Counted from the stretch's first letter, positions 1 through 6,225 are shown. The stretch is 10,052 nucleotides of DNA from Actinomycetes bacterium (GCA_029778515.1 JAKOQD010000044.1:1-10052); one strand, 5' to 3'. Notes: a model not told the origin generated them from the letters alone. Program-made: numbers and translations.

Positions 1-358
1 ACACCGGAATCGCGGGTAACCAGGCCGCCCATGGCCGAGCATCGAGACGTACCTCCACCCGCACCTCGTTCCCGTGGTTGCCGACCAACACCTGGGCCCC
101 GGTCGGCCGGTCGGCGATCGCCTTGGCCACAGCGCTCCGATCGGCCCGCGCCTCCTGCCGGGCCACTTCAGCCGCAGTGTCCTGGCAGCGCACCAGCAGG
201 GCCAGCACCACCAGCACCCACGCCAGCCCCACAGTCGCGAGTGCCGCCCCAATGCTGGCGAAAGCTATCTCAGCGGTGACCATTCCCCGCTGCCGGTCGC
301 GCTGGCCCAGCGATGCCTTCCAGTTCCACGAACCACAGACCCGCTTGCGGTAGTTCAT
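1..358 (-). CDS. TadE-like minor pilin (partial, C-terminus beyond left edge)
   Basis: The minus-strand frame from the ATG at 358 stays open for 119 codons and runs off the window. A basic leader of about 25 residues ends in RQRG, followed by MVTAEIAFA. This is the class III prepilin pattern, with the predicted cut after Gly25 and Glu at position +5 (Glu30). A hydrophobic helix follows (about residues 30-56), then a charged, Ala-rich soluble region (RCQDTAAEVARQEARADR). That matches TadE/TadE-like pseudopilins, which assemble with Flp fibres at the inner membrane. The start is supported by an AGGAAGGG ribosome site just upstream. It lies 203 nt downstream of the DUF4244 pilin gene on the same strand, the position of Rv3655c in M. 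tuberculosis. A TadG-like gene would be expected past the left edge. The family call is good; the exact role is inferred from family and position. Confidence 0.82.
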   Translation of the reverse strand, partial: MNYRKRVCGSWNWKASLGQRDRQRGMVTAEIAFASIGAALATVGLAWVLVVLALLVRCQDTAAEVARQEARADRSAVAKAIADRPTGAQVLVGNHGNEVRVEVRLDARPWAAWLPAIPV

Positions 359-561
359 CCGTCCCTTCCTCTTTTAGGCGCCTATTCGCCGTACGGCCAG
401 GAGGCTGCTGAACCTCGCGGCTCCGAGCACCAGGTGCCGATCGCACGCGAGGCTCAGCAGTCCCTGACTACCGACCGCTTCGCCAGATCCACCGTCTGCA
501 CATGGCGATTCCGTAAAGGCCCCGGATGACGGCGGGCTCGGCAGAGGCGACCGGCGCCGGT
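359..561. other. Pilin-TadE intergenic gap
   Basis: This 203-nt stretch lies between the pilin stop codon and the TadE-like start. I see no convincing gene: the only long frame across it overlaps the pilin and has no pilin or Tad features. It holds the large stem-loop at 405-460, the TadE ribosome binding site (about 362-372 on the minus strand), and at 521-536 a 16-mer that matches the tandem repeat at 6258-6273 at 15 of 16 positions. Confidence 0.6.
405..460 (-). other. Large stem-loop between major and minor pilin genes
   Basis: Positions 405-419 and 446-460 are inverted copies of 15 nt with one difference. In the minus-strand transcript the odd pair is a G-U wobble, so the stem can pair along its whole length. 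The 26-nt loop contains a smaller inverted pair (gcac/gtgc, 427-437). No U-run follows the stem in the direction of transcription, so it is not a classical intrinsic terminator. It could be a partial terminator, an RNA-processing site or a stability element that sets pilin above TadE expression. The structure is seen; the role is inferred. Confidence 0.55.
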
Positions 562-756
562 TCAGCTGCCGCTGATGGCCTGCAGGATGACCGCGATGAT
601 CGCCTTGAGGATCTGCCAGATGATCTGCTGGAAATCCGGGTTGTTCAGGATTCCGATGATCACCCCCACCACGCTCACCGTGGCGACCGTGCCCACCGCG
701 TACTCCGCGGTAGTCATGCCGCGCTCGTTGTGCCGACGCACCAACTGACCTGCCAT
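562..756 (-). CDS. DUF4244 / Flp-like major pilin of the Tad system
   Basis: This small 64-aa protein has a short basic leader, MAGQLVRRHNERG, and then MTTAEYAVGTVATVSVVGVI. The leader ends in Gly13 and Glu sits at position +5 of the predicted mature protein (Glu18), the hallmark of Flp/type IVb prepilins cut by a TadV-type peptidase. A hydrophobic polymerisation helix spans about residues 20-38, and a second apolar stretch (IIWQILKAIIAVILQA) closes the protein. The length is typical of Flp and DUF4244 proteins. An upstream ATG at 795 is in frame, but I chose the one at 756 because GGAAGGAGAAGG lies directly before it and the leader then has normal size. It follows tadC on the same strand after 225 nt and probably starts its own transcription unit. 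No prepilin peptidase gene is in the window. Confidence 0.87.
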   Translation of the reverse strand: MAGQLVRRHNERGMTTAEYAVGTVATVSVVGVIIGILNNPDFQQIIWQILKAIIAVILQAISGS

Positions 757-788
757 TCCTTCTCCTTCCGTCCGCGTCCAACCGGACG

Positions 789-850
789 CGTCCATACCTT
801 CGGCAAGTCGGTCGGGATTCGGTCACCCAACTTCTTGGGCTGTGGACAAC
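789..850 (-). promoter_or_regulatory. Shared upstream element, copy A (pilin unit)
   Basis: An ungapped 62-nt alignment with 4691-4752 gives 43 identities by hand count. In gene sense the conserved pieces are GTTRTCCACAG at the distal end, GGNTGACNGAATNCCG in the middle and TTGCCGAAGGTRTGGACG at the proximal end. The variable parts keep their length, as in a binding site or promoter with fixed spacing. Both copies lie upstream of a Tad transcription unit on the same strand. It may be a common promoter or operator, or a duplicated upstream segment. Confidence 0.55.
841..849 (-). promoter_or_regulatory. DnaA-box-like 9-mer upstream of the pilin gene
   Basis: The minus strand reads TTGTCCACA, identical to the DnaA-box form common in high-GC actinobacteria. 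A weaker relative (plus strand tgtggaaac, 871-879, 7 of 9 to the consensus) lies 30 nt away. This is a motif match only; binding is not shown. Confidence 0.45.
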
Positions 851-981
851 ACTCCGGGCACCCCGAAAACTGTGGAAACCAGCGTCCACTCATCATCTGC
901 TCGGCCATGTTGAGACCGGGGGCACGGATCTAGACACGCTCGGTCACTCGGCGGTCGAGCATGGGCGGCGGGCGCAGCTCA

Positions 982-1704
982 TCAGCCGAACAGATGTGCG
1001 GCCACGCCACCGATGATCGGCACCACACCGAGCAGCAGGAACGCCGGCAGGAAACACACCATCAGCGGCAGGACGCTGCGCACACCCACTCGCTTGGCAC
1101 GCACCTCTTTGGCAGCCAGTGACTCGCGTCGGGCGTCCGCCCCGAGCGCACGCATGGTCTTGGCCAACGTCGTGCCCGATACGACGCTGCGAGCAACTTC
1201 ACGGCAGAGCCCGGCCAGGGCCGGCTCCGCCGCAGCGGCGTCCGCCCATGCCGCGCCTTCGTCGGTGCCGAGGCCGACCTGAGCACCGATTTGGCCCAGC
1301 ACGCCCCGAAGTGGCTCGTCCACCGCGTCACCCACGACCGCCACCGCAGCCCGCAACGGAAGTCCGGCTTCCAAACAGACCGCCAGCAGGTCACAGACCT
1401 GCGGCAGTCCGGCGACCAACTCGGCGTTGCGGCGAACCGTGTTGCTGGTTTCCAGCCGACCAAGCACCAGATAACTCGCGACCCCGATCGCGGCCGCCGC
1501 CGGCAGAGCCCACCAGCCGAGCCCCGCCGTCAACAGCAGCGCACTCACCGCAGTGCCGAACGCCATCCCGAGCCGCTGACTGGGTTGGATGAGCCTCCGC
1601 CTTCCAGTCGGCGCAACCAACCCCGCCGCCAGTCGAGCGGACGGGCTGCCCCAGGCCAACACCGCCAGCGCCACCGAAAGCGCAGCCAGCCACGTCCCGC
1701 TCAA
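982..1704 (-). CDS. tadC: TadC-like type II secretion F domain membrane protein
   Basis: The 240-aa protein has a hydrophobic N-terminus (about 5-19), a pair of hydrophobic segments (about 48-84), a cytoplasmic helical T2SSF-type domain beginning near GLPQVCDLLAVCLEAGLPLR (99-118), and a C-terminal pair of apolar segments (about 209-236, rich in PLMVCFLPAFLLLGVVP). This is the usual layout of TadC, which with TadB forms the inner-membrane platform that couples the TadA ATPase to pilus assembly. The start is a TTG at 1704 inside the sequence TTGA, so it overlaps the tadB stop by 4 nt, a typical coupled junction. It is the last gene of the ssd-tadA-tadB-tadC unit. Its closest counterpart by position is Rv3657c. 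Confidence 0.88.
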   Translation of the reverse strand: MSGTWLAALSVALAVLAWGSPSARLAAGLVAPTGRRRLIQPSQRLGMAFGTAVSALLLTAGLGWWALPAAAAIGVASYLVLGRLETSNTVRRNAELVAGLPQVCDLLAVCLEAGLPLRAAVAVVGDAVDEPLRGVLGQIGAQVGLGTDEGAAWADAAAAEPALAGLCREVARSVVSGTTLAKTMRALGADARRESLAAKEVRAKRVGVRSVLPLMVCFLPAFLLLGVVPIIGGVAAHLFG

Positions 1705-2510
1705 CTCAGGTCCTCTTCCGAGCCGGCAATTCGCTCGGTCCAGAACACGCCCACGCAGCCGAGCAGGGCACCTAAGGCCAAGCAGAGTTGCCCCGGCACC
1801 GACGCGGTTAGGAACTCCAGCGGATCACCGCCGAACCCGTAGCCAAGTCCAAGTCCTACCAACGGCAACACGGCGAGCAGCCGCCCGGTGGCTCGTGGAC
1901 CGGACAGTTCGGCAGCCACTACGTTGTGCACCGCCCGATCTGCGGCGAGCCGCTCAGCCAGGGCGTCCAAAGTGGCGGTCAGGGACGCACCAGTTCGCTC
2001 GGCCACATCCCAAGCGATTCCCAGCTGCGCCAGGCCGCCGTAGCCCCCGACGGCGCTCTGCCTCCGCAGGGCGGCGGCCACCTCCCCACCGATCGCGTGG
2101 ATAGCGGCGGCGTCCGCCAGCACCGGTGCGTCCTGCGCGGCCAACCTCAGAGCCACCCCGGGGACGTGACCCACTCGCAGCAATCCGGCCAGTTGCTGGC
2201 AGGCGGTGGCGACGTCCCGAGCCGTCGCGGCTGCGGTTGAACGCCGCCGGTGCCGCCGCCAAACCGTCCAGGCCGTCACCAGTGGAAGCGTCACTGCGAA
2301 GGCGACCGATCCTCCGGCGCCACCCCAGACCATCAGGCCGATGATGCTCGCCACAGCAACCACCACCAAGGGAAACGCCGCACCAAGCCGCCGCTGGGAG
2401 CTTGGCGACCAGGCCGCACCGCCTTCTACCGGACGCAACCTCGTCACCGCCGATGGCGCGAACCCCACCCAACCGGCGAGGAACGCGGCCAGCACCGCGA
2501 TCGCGGTCAT
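1701..2510 (-). CDS. tadB: TadB-like type II secretion F domain membrane protein
   Basis: The 269-aa protein has an N-terminal hydrophobic segment (3-20), further apolar stretches at about 46-84, a basic patch (WRRHRRR, 84-90), a cytoplasmic T2SSF helical domain (about 97-205, including CQQLAGLLRVGHVPGVALR and a second helical half ending in LDALAERLAADRAV), and two C-terminal membrane segments (about 209-226 and 240-257). TadB pairs with TadC as the platform of the Tad machine. The ATG at 2510 overlaps the tadA stop in ATGA, and its own stop overlaps the tadC start in TTGA. Length and topology fit the family; TadB rather than TadC is chosen from gene order. Confidence 0.87.
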   Translation of the reverse strand: MTAIAVLAAFLAGWVGFAPSAVTRLRPVEGGAAWSPSSQRRLGAAFPLVVVAVASIIGLMVWGGAGGSVAFAVTLPLVTAWTVWRRHRRRSTAAATARDVATACQQLAGLLRVGHVPGVALRLAAQDAPVLADAAAIHAIGGEVAAALRRQSAVGGYGGLAQLGIAWDVAERTGASLTATLDALAERLAADRAVHNVVAAELSGPRATGRLLAVLPLVGLGLGYGFGGDPLEFLTASVPGQLCLALGALLGCVGVFWTERIAGSEEDLS

Positions 2511-3649
2511 GACGCCGCCAGCGCCATCAGCTCGTCGAACCCGGGACCGGGCACGGCACCCTCGGCTGAGAACCGCACCGCCGGAACGGTTCGGCAGCGG
2601 CCATCCGGGGACGGCTCGACGAGTTGGATCTCGTCGACCCAGCGTCGCCCGGCCGGCAGCCGGCGCACATGGATCAGCACCCGGAGCGCGGCCCCGAGTT
2701 GAGCGTGCAACGCATCCCGTTCGAGGCCACCGAGTGCGCCGAGCGCCTCCAGCCGGGCGGGGACGTCCGCGGCCGAGTTGGCGTGCACGGTGCCACAGCC
2801 ACCCTCGTGGCCGGTGTTCATCGCGCGCAGCAGGTCGGCGAGTTCACCGCCGCGCACCTCGCCCACGACGATCCGATCGGGGCGCATCCGTAACGCCTGC
2901 CGAACCAGGTCGGTGAGGGTGACGGCACCAGCACCCTCAGCGTTGGGCGGACGCGCCTCCAGCCGGACGCAGTGTGGGTGTTCAGGCTGGAGTTCGCGAG
3001 AGTCCTCGACCACCACGATCCGCTCGTCTGGCGGCACCTGGGCAAGCATCGCCCCTAGCAGAGTGGTTTTTCCCGAACCAGTGCCGCCGGAGATCAGGAA
3101 CGCCCGCCTAGCTGCCACCAGCCCGGCCAGCAGCTTCGCGGCATCCGCAGAGACGCTGCCCGACGCGACCCAATCGTGCAGCCCCAATCGCTGTCGATTG
3201 GGCACCCGCAGCGAGAGGCAGGTGCCGGTGTCGGCAAGGCAGGGCAGCACCGCGTGCACCCGGACTCCGTTGGGCAACCGGGCATCCACGAATGGTGAGC
3301 CGTCGTCGAGCCGTCTCCCGACGGAGGCGGCCAGCCGCACCGCCAATCGCCGCAGTTCCGCCTCGCTGGCAAAGCGGACGCCAGCCGGCTCAAGCCCGCC
3401 GCCACGGTCGAGGTAGACGTGATCGGGACCGTTCACCAGCACGTCGGTCACACCGGGAAGCGCCAACAGCGGCTCCAAAACCCCAGCCCCCACACTTTCC
3501 CGACGTAACGCAGCCACGGTTGAACGCACCGCAGAGTCGCTCACTAGCATGCCCAGACTCCGCAACGCGGCGCCGACCTCAACCGGGCCAGGCTGCTGTC
3601 CGAGCCGGCCAAGGTGGGTCCGCACAGCGTCCAGGTCGGGTTCAGGCAT
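2507..3649 (-). CDS. tadA: TadA-type pilus assembly ATPase (CpaF/VirB11 family)
   Basis: The 380-aa protein powers Tad pilus assembly by ATP hydrolysis at the cytoplasmic face of the TadB/TadC platform. Visible motifs, in order: an N-terminal domain with LPGVTDVLVNGPDHVYLDRG (64-83), typical of CpaF/TadA proteins; Walker A GGTGSGKT (188-195, Lys194); the Asp box around VVVEDSRELQP (212-222); Walker B RIVVGEVRG (259-267) with acidic Glu264; and the His box GTVHANS (286-292). All catalytic motifs are intact. The ATG at 3649 overlaps the end of ssd by 8 nt, and the 3' end overlaps tadB by 4 nt. The length is normal for the short actinobacterial TadA. The positional counterpart is Rv3659c. Confidence 0.95.
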   Translation of the reverse strand: MPEPDLDAVRTHLGRLGQQPGPVEVGAALRSLGMLVSDSAVRSTVAALRRESVGAGVLEPLLALPGVTDVLVNGPDHVYLDRGGGLEPAGVRFASEAELRRLAVRLAASVGRRLDDGSPFVDARLPNGVRVHAVLPCLADTGTCLSLRVPNRQRLGLHDWVASGSVSADAAKLLAGLVAARRAFLISGGTGSGKTTLLGAMLAQVPPDERIVVVEDSRELQPEHPHCVRLEARPPNAEGAGAVTLTDLVRQALRMRPDRIVVGEVRGGELADLLRAMNTGHEGGCGTVHANSAADVPARLEALGALGGLERDALHAQLGAALRVLIHVRRLPAGRRWVDEIQLVEPSPDGRCRTVPAVRFSAEGAVPGPGFDELMALAAS

Positions 3650-4691
3650 GACCGGGTTCCTCGCTCCGCACGGCCGTCAGCACTCGGGCAACCGAAGCCC
3701 GGTAGCGGCGCCGCCCGCCTCGTGCCGGCGGCTCCCCCAGTTCGGCGGCGGCAACCAGGCGCGGTTCCTCGGGCAGTTCGGCCAGCACGGGCAGCCCGAT
3801 CGCGTCGGCGACCACGTCGGCGGCCAACCCACCTCTTCGGCGTCGAAGCACCAGCTCGGCGCCGTCCAACCCCAGCACCTCGACCGCAGCCCTGGCAGCG
3901 GCCACCCCGCGCACTCCGGCGGACACCACCAATAGCACCCGACCCAGCCGGACCGCCTCACGGCAGGCCGGCCCAAGTGATCTACCCGCGTCGAGAACCA
4001 CCAGCGAGTGCCAGGTGCGCAGCGATCCGACGATCGCGGCCAACGGCTCGCGGGCAAGATCCAGAGTGGCCGTGCGCGCCATCGACACCACCGAAACCTG
4101 CTCCACCACCGGCAGGTACGGACGCAGGTCGCCCACCTGACCGTCCGCACCGTTGAGTCGTGGCCAGCGCCAGCCGTCGGTGCGCTCCGCGCCCAGCAGC
4201 AGGTCGATGCCGCCGCCGAGTGGGTCTACGTCCACCAATGCAGCGCCGCCGCCGGAGTCTGCAGCCAACTGCGCCAGCGCCGCAGCCAGGGTCGAGGCGC
4301 CTACGCCGCCTGAGGCGCCCAGCACGGTCACCACCGGAGCCCGATCACGGCTGGTGCGATCGGACAGCACTGCACCCAGCCAGGCGCCACCGTCAGGCAG
4401 CTGAATCACCCTGGCCGACAGCGGTGCCGACCATCTGGATAACTCCGACGCATCCGACCCGACCAGGAACACCCCGTCGCGTCTCGGCAGTGCGCGGGCG
4501 GCCAGGCGCGCTGCCTGGTCACTCGCGACCAACACCGTGCCGGCCGCCCGCCATGGCTGCCCGATCCGCTCGAGGTCGCTCACCACCTCGGCGTCCAGCG
4601 CAAGGGCCGCGACCGCAGAAAGGATCACGTCCTGGGTCTCCCCGTCCCCAGCGACCACCAGTACGTCACGGCCACTACTCGCCTCAGCCAC
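3642..4691 (-). CDS. ssd: Septum site-determining protein Ssd / CpaE-like ATPase of the Tad locus
   Basis: A ParA/MinD superfamily protein of about 349 aa. It has an N-terminal receiver-like alpha/beta domain (starting RDVLVVAGDG), then an atypical P-loop GASGGVGASTLA and a Walker A' region DVDPLGGGIDLLLG. The usual lysine of the deviant Walker A (GKT/GKS) is replaced, giving GVGAST, as I recall for CpaE-type Tad proteins. CpaE/TadZ relatives localise the pilus machine; the M. tuberculosis namesake Rv3660c has been linked to septum formation. The frame is open to a GTG at 4712, but I prefer the GTG at 4691: GAAGG lies 7 nt before it, and the bases between are part of a block conserved in the noncoding region upstream of the pilin. 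First gene of the tad unit; it overlaps tadA by 8 nt. Confidence 0.85.
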   Translation of the reverse strand: MAEASSGRDVLVVAGDGETQDVILSAVAALALDAEVVSDLERIGQPWRAAGTVLVASDQAARLAARALPRRDGVFLVGSDASELSRWSAPLSARVIQLPDGGAWLGAVLSDRTSRDRAPVVTVLGASGGVGASTLAAALAQLAADSGGGAALVDVDPLGGGIDLLLGAERTDGWRWPRLNGADGQVGDLRPYLPVVEQVSVVSMARTATLDLAREPLAAIVGSLRTWHSLVVLDAGRSLGPACREAVRLGRVLLVVSAGVRGVAAARAAVEVLGLDGAELVLRRRRGGLAADVVADAIGLPVLAELPEEPRLVAAAELGEPPARGGRRRYRASVARVLTAVRSEEPGHA

Positions 4692-4752
4692 GTCCACACC
4701 TTCGGCAACCACACCGGAATTCCGTCAGCCCAACCGTCCGCCTGTGGATAAC
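4691..4752 (-). promoter_or_regulatory. Shared upstream element, copy B (ssd-tadABC unit)
   Basis: This is the counterpart of 789-850: the same length with 43 of 62 identities and no gaps. It ends at the preferred ssd start codon, so it would cover promoter and leader. Conserved parts in gene sense are GTTRTCCACAG, GGNTGACNGAATNCCG and TTGCCGAAGGTRTGGACG. The last part contains the GAAGG ribosome-site core used here to choose the ssd start. Confidence 0.55.
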
Positions 4753-4777
4753 CACCGCTGGCCGGGAGTTGTCCACA
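4743..4777. promoter_or_regulatory. Inverted pair of DnaA-box-like 9-mers between ssd and the methyltransferase-like gene
   Basis: The plus strand reads TGTGGATAA at 4743-4751, the reverse complement of the classical TTATCCACA box, and TTGTCCACA at 4769-4777. They face each other with centres 26 nt apart and form a dyad whose 10-nt arms (to 4752 and from 4768) differ at one position. The pair sits in the 126-147 nt divergent region, next to the element shared with the pilin promoter. It may be a protein-binding dyad; an RNA hairpin is also possible. Function is not shown. Confidence 0.5.
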
Positions 4778-4826
4778 AGTCGAGGAGCCCCGGAGATTCG
4801 AACGGCCGCCGAGCCCTTGGTCGACC

Positions 4827-4832
4827 TACGAT
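4827..4832 (+). promoter_or_regulatory. -10-like hexamer, probable leaderless start of the methyltransferase-like gene
   Basis: TACGAT fits TANNNT and is followed by exactly six bases before the ATG at 4839, so transcription would begin at or next to the start codon. No Shine-Dalgarno sequence precedes this ATG. No good -35 is visible at the usual distance. Confidence 0.45.
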
Positions 4833-4838
4833 TCCCCC

Positions 4839-5615
4839 ATGGCAACTCCCGGAGCGTTCCCCGCAGCCGCGGTTGCCTGGCTCGCGCCCACGCGTCCGGG
4901 CAGCCTGCTGGCGATCGGATCAGCCTCCGCGCCCACCGCCACGCACTTCGAGCAGCTGGGGAACCGCGTCACCATCACTGCACGCGCCCCTGAAGACGTC
5001 CGCCGTGCCTGTGCTCGCCACACCGGCTTCCACGGCGTCGCGGCAGCACCGGACGCACTACCCTTCCTGCCGTGCTCCTTCGACGCGGTGCTCGTGGCAC
5101 AGGGCATGCACCGATTGCCCCCGGGCCTGGTACTCGCTGAGTTCGCCCGCGTGCTCGTCCCTGGCGGGCAACTCGCGGTGGTGGCCACCTTCCGCGACGA
5201 CTCGGTGCCCTGGGTGCGTCGCTTGGCGGCCATTCTGCAGCGCTACGACCCCGATGCGATGCGCGGCGCCGACGAGTCTGCCGCGACCATTCCCGCGTCC
5301 GCGCATTTCCCCGAGGTCGAGCAGCGTGACTTCCGGCGGTGGGTGCCGATCACGCGCGACGGGATGCTGAAGCTGGTTTCGTCTGCACCGAAGCTGGCGA
5401 ACCTCGACATCGGCGTCGCCGAACCCCTGTTGGCCGAGGTCGCCGAGCTGTACGACTCGTCGGCTCCACGCGCCGAACCTCTGCTGCTGCCCTACGCCGT
5501 CCGCTGCTCACGAGCCGAGGTCGACCACGCCGAGCTGAGCAGCGTGCTCCGCCTCCCCGAGGACGGACTGCAAATCAACCTGCAGTCCCGCCCGTTTGTC
5601 AGTGATAGCGATTAG
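4839..5615 (+). CDS. Class I SAM-dependent methyltransferase-like protein, degenerate motif I
   Basis: The 258-aa protein resembles the Methyltransf_11/UbiE-like fold. Residues 23-31 (LLAIGSASA) stand where motif I should be, 72-93 read PDALPFLPCSFDAVLVAQGMHR (acidic start, then the FD-x-V strand), and 103-115 read ARVLVPGGQLAVV, the well-conserved L-x-PGG strand. The C-terminal half has no recognisable substrate domain. Motif I lacks the usual acidic residue and the GxGxG pattern, so SAM binding may be weakened or lost. The ATG at 4839 has no ribosome site but sits 6 nt behind a -10-like TACGAT, so it is probably leaderless. Divergent from ssd; a holin-family membrane gene follows 33 nt downstream on the same strand. 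Substrate unknown. A catalytically inactive methyltransferase-fold protein is the main alternative. Confidence 0.72.
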   Translation: MATPGAFPAAAVAWLAPTRPGSLLAIGSASAPTATHFEQLGNRVTITARAPEDVRRACARHTGFHGVAAAPDALPFLPCSFDAVLVAQGMHRLPPGLVLAEFARVLVPGGQLAVVATFRDDSVPWVRRLAAILQRYDPDAMRGADESAATIPASAHFPEVEQRDFRRWVPITRDGMLKLVSSAPKLANLDIGVAEPLLAEVAELYDSSAPRAEPLLLPYAVRCSRAEVDHAELSSVLRLPEDGLQINLQSRPFVSDSD

Positions 5616-5648
5616 GCTGACCACAAATCGGGGCCGAAGGAGCGTGGA

Positions 5649-6119
5649 ATGGCCGATCAGTCCGGAATCGCCGACGTGATCAAGAGCATCCAGGACGATG
5701 TGCGCACCATCGTCAAGGGCGAACTCGAGCTGGCCAAGGCCGAGTTGCTGCCCCAAGCGAAGTCGGCCGGAATCGGCGCTGGCCTCTTCGGGGGGGCCGC
5801 CTATCTGGGCATCATGGGCGCGACTCTGCTGTTCTGCGGGCTCTCCTTCTGGCTGTCGTTCGGCTTCCAGAGTTGGTTCGGCATCGACCTGTTGGCCGCG
5901 CTGGCTTGGGGTTTCGCTGTCATGGCGATATTGATGTTCCTGCTGGCCGGCGTTCTTTCGCTGATCGGCAAGCAGCGTCTCAACCTGCCCGGCCCGCAGG
6001 CCACGACTGCCAGCGCGCAAGCGTCGGTGGACGCGGTCAAGGGCGCCATCACCAAGGGCCAGGAGCGGGTGGCCGCGACGTCCATCCTCGGCGGGGAGCC
6101 GCGCAAAGAGCTTGAGTGA
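5649..6119 (+). CDS. Small two-helix membrane protein, 'phage holin family' (actinobacterial holin-like superfamily)
   Basis: The 156-aa protein starts with an amphipathic charged helix (about 8-38: VIKSIQDDVRTIVKGELELA...), followed by two long apolar segments (about 41-73 and 81-107) and a soluble, Ala/Thr-rich tail with charged ends (111-156). This matches the chromosomal 'putative actinobacterial holin-X / phage holin family' proteins, which are common in actinobacteria and are not linked to any prophage. Their job is unknown; a membrane-shaping or envelope role is only a guess. The start is well supported: AAGGAG at 5637-5642 lies 6 nt before the ATG. It is probably co-transcribed with, or independently started after, the methyltransferase-like gene. 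A terminator-like hairpin follows the stop codon. Nothing else phage-like is nearby. Confidence 0.82.
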   Translation: MADQSGIADVIKSIQDDVRTIVKGELELAKAELLPQAKSAGIGAGLFGGAAYLGIMGATLLFCGLSFWLSFGFQSWFGIDLLAALAWGFAVMAILMFLLAGVLSLIGKQRLNLPGPQATTASAQASVDAVKGAITKGQERVAATSILGGEPRKELE

Positions 6120-6135
6120 GCGGACGCGGGCCTCG

Positions 6136-6163
6136 ACGGGCTCTACCAGCCGGGAGCCCGTTT
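6136..6163 (+). terminator. Terminator-like hairpin after the holin-family gene
   Basis: Arms acgggctc (6136-6143) and gagcccgt (6154-6161) pair perfectly over 8 bp with a 10-nt loop. A short T-run (6161-6163) follows on the plus strand. It starts 16 nt after the stop codon of the holin-family gene. The T-run is short, so termination may be partial. Confidence 0.55.
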
Positions 6164-6168
6164 GAGAC

Positions 6169-6199
6169 GGTGAGCGAACGATCCTTCGACAAGCTCACC
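6169..6199. repeat. REP-type extragenic palindrome (type with ccttcgacaagctca core)
   Basis: Arms ggtgagc (6169-6175) and gctcacc (6193-6199) enclose a core with ccttcgacaagctca. That core recalls a short extragenic repeat scattered in many bacterial genomes. A related sequence, cccctcgacaggctcaggg, occurs at 7637-7653 inside the TlpA-like gene. Copy number in this genome cannot be seen from one window. Confidence 0.5.
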
Positions 6200-6225
6200 A
6201 CCTGATCCACCTATCCCGCTGAGAG

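Larger units (their letters stand above)
757..981 (-). promoter_or_regulatory. tadC-pilin intergenic region, probable promoter region of the pilin unit
   Basis: This 225-nt gap separates tadC from the pilin gene, whereas ssd, tadA, tadB and tadC all overlap, so an independent promoter for pilin is likely. It holds the 62-nt block at 789-850 also found upstream of ssd, two DnaA-box-like 9-mers (841-849 and a weaker one at 871-879) and the strong pilin ribosome site (757-770). I could not assign convincing -35 and -10 hexamers. No coding gene is supported here. Confidence 0.5.

Noticed and set aside
374..889. Minus-strand 171-codon frame covering pilin and both gaps
   Set aside because: It lies over the DUF4244 pilin in another frame, is Arg/Gly-rich with low complexity, and has no domain. 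The pilin frame has clear motifs and a ribosome site.
1291..1842. Long plus-strand frames opposite tadA, tadB, tadC, ssd and nth
   Set aside because: They are mirror frames of GC-rich genes: Arg/Pro-rich, without domains, and opposite well-supported coding sequences.
1922..1930. TTGTGCACC in tadB as another DnaA-like box
   Set aside because: It matches only 7 of 9 positions and lies inside coding sequence; this is expected by chance.
4743..4777. Chromosomal replication origin
   Set aside because: There are only two boxes here, and dnaA, dnaN, gyrB or rnpA are absent from the window.
5649..6119. Prophage or lysis cassette suggested by the holin-family gene
   Set aside because: No endolysin, tail, integrase or attachment site is nearby. 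The family is common in actinobacterial chromosomes.
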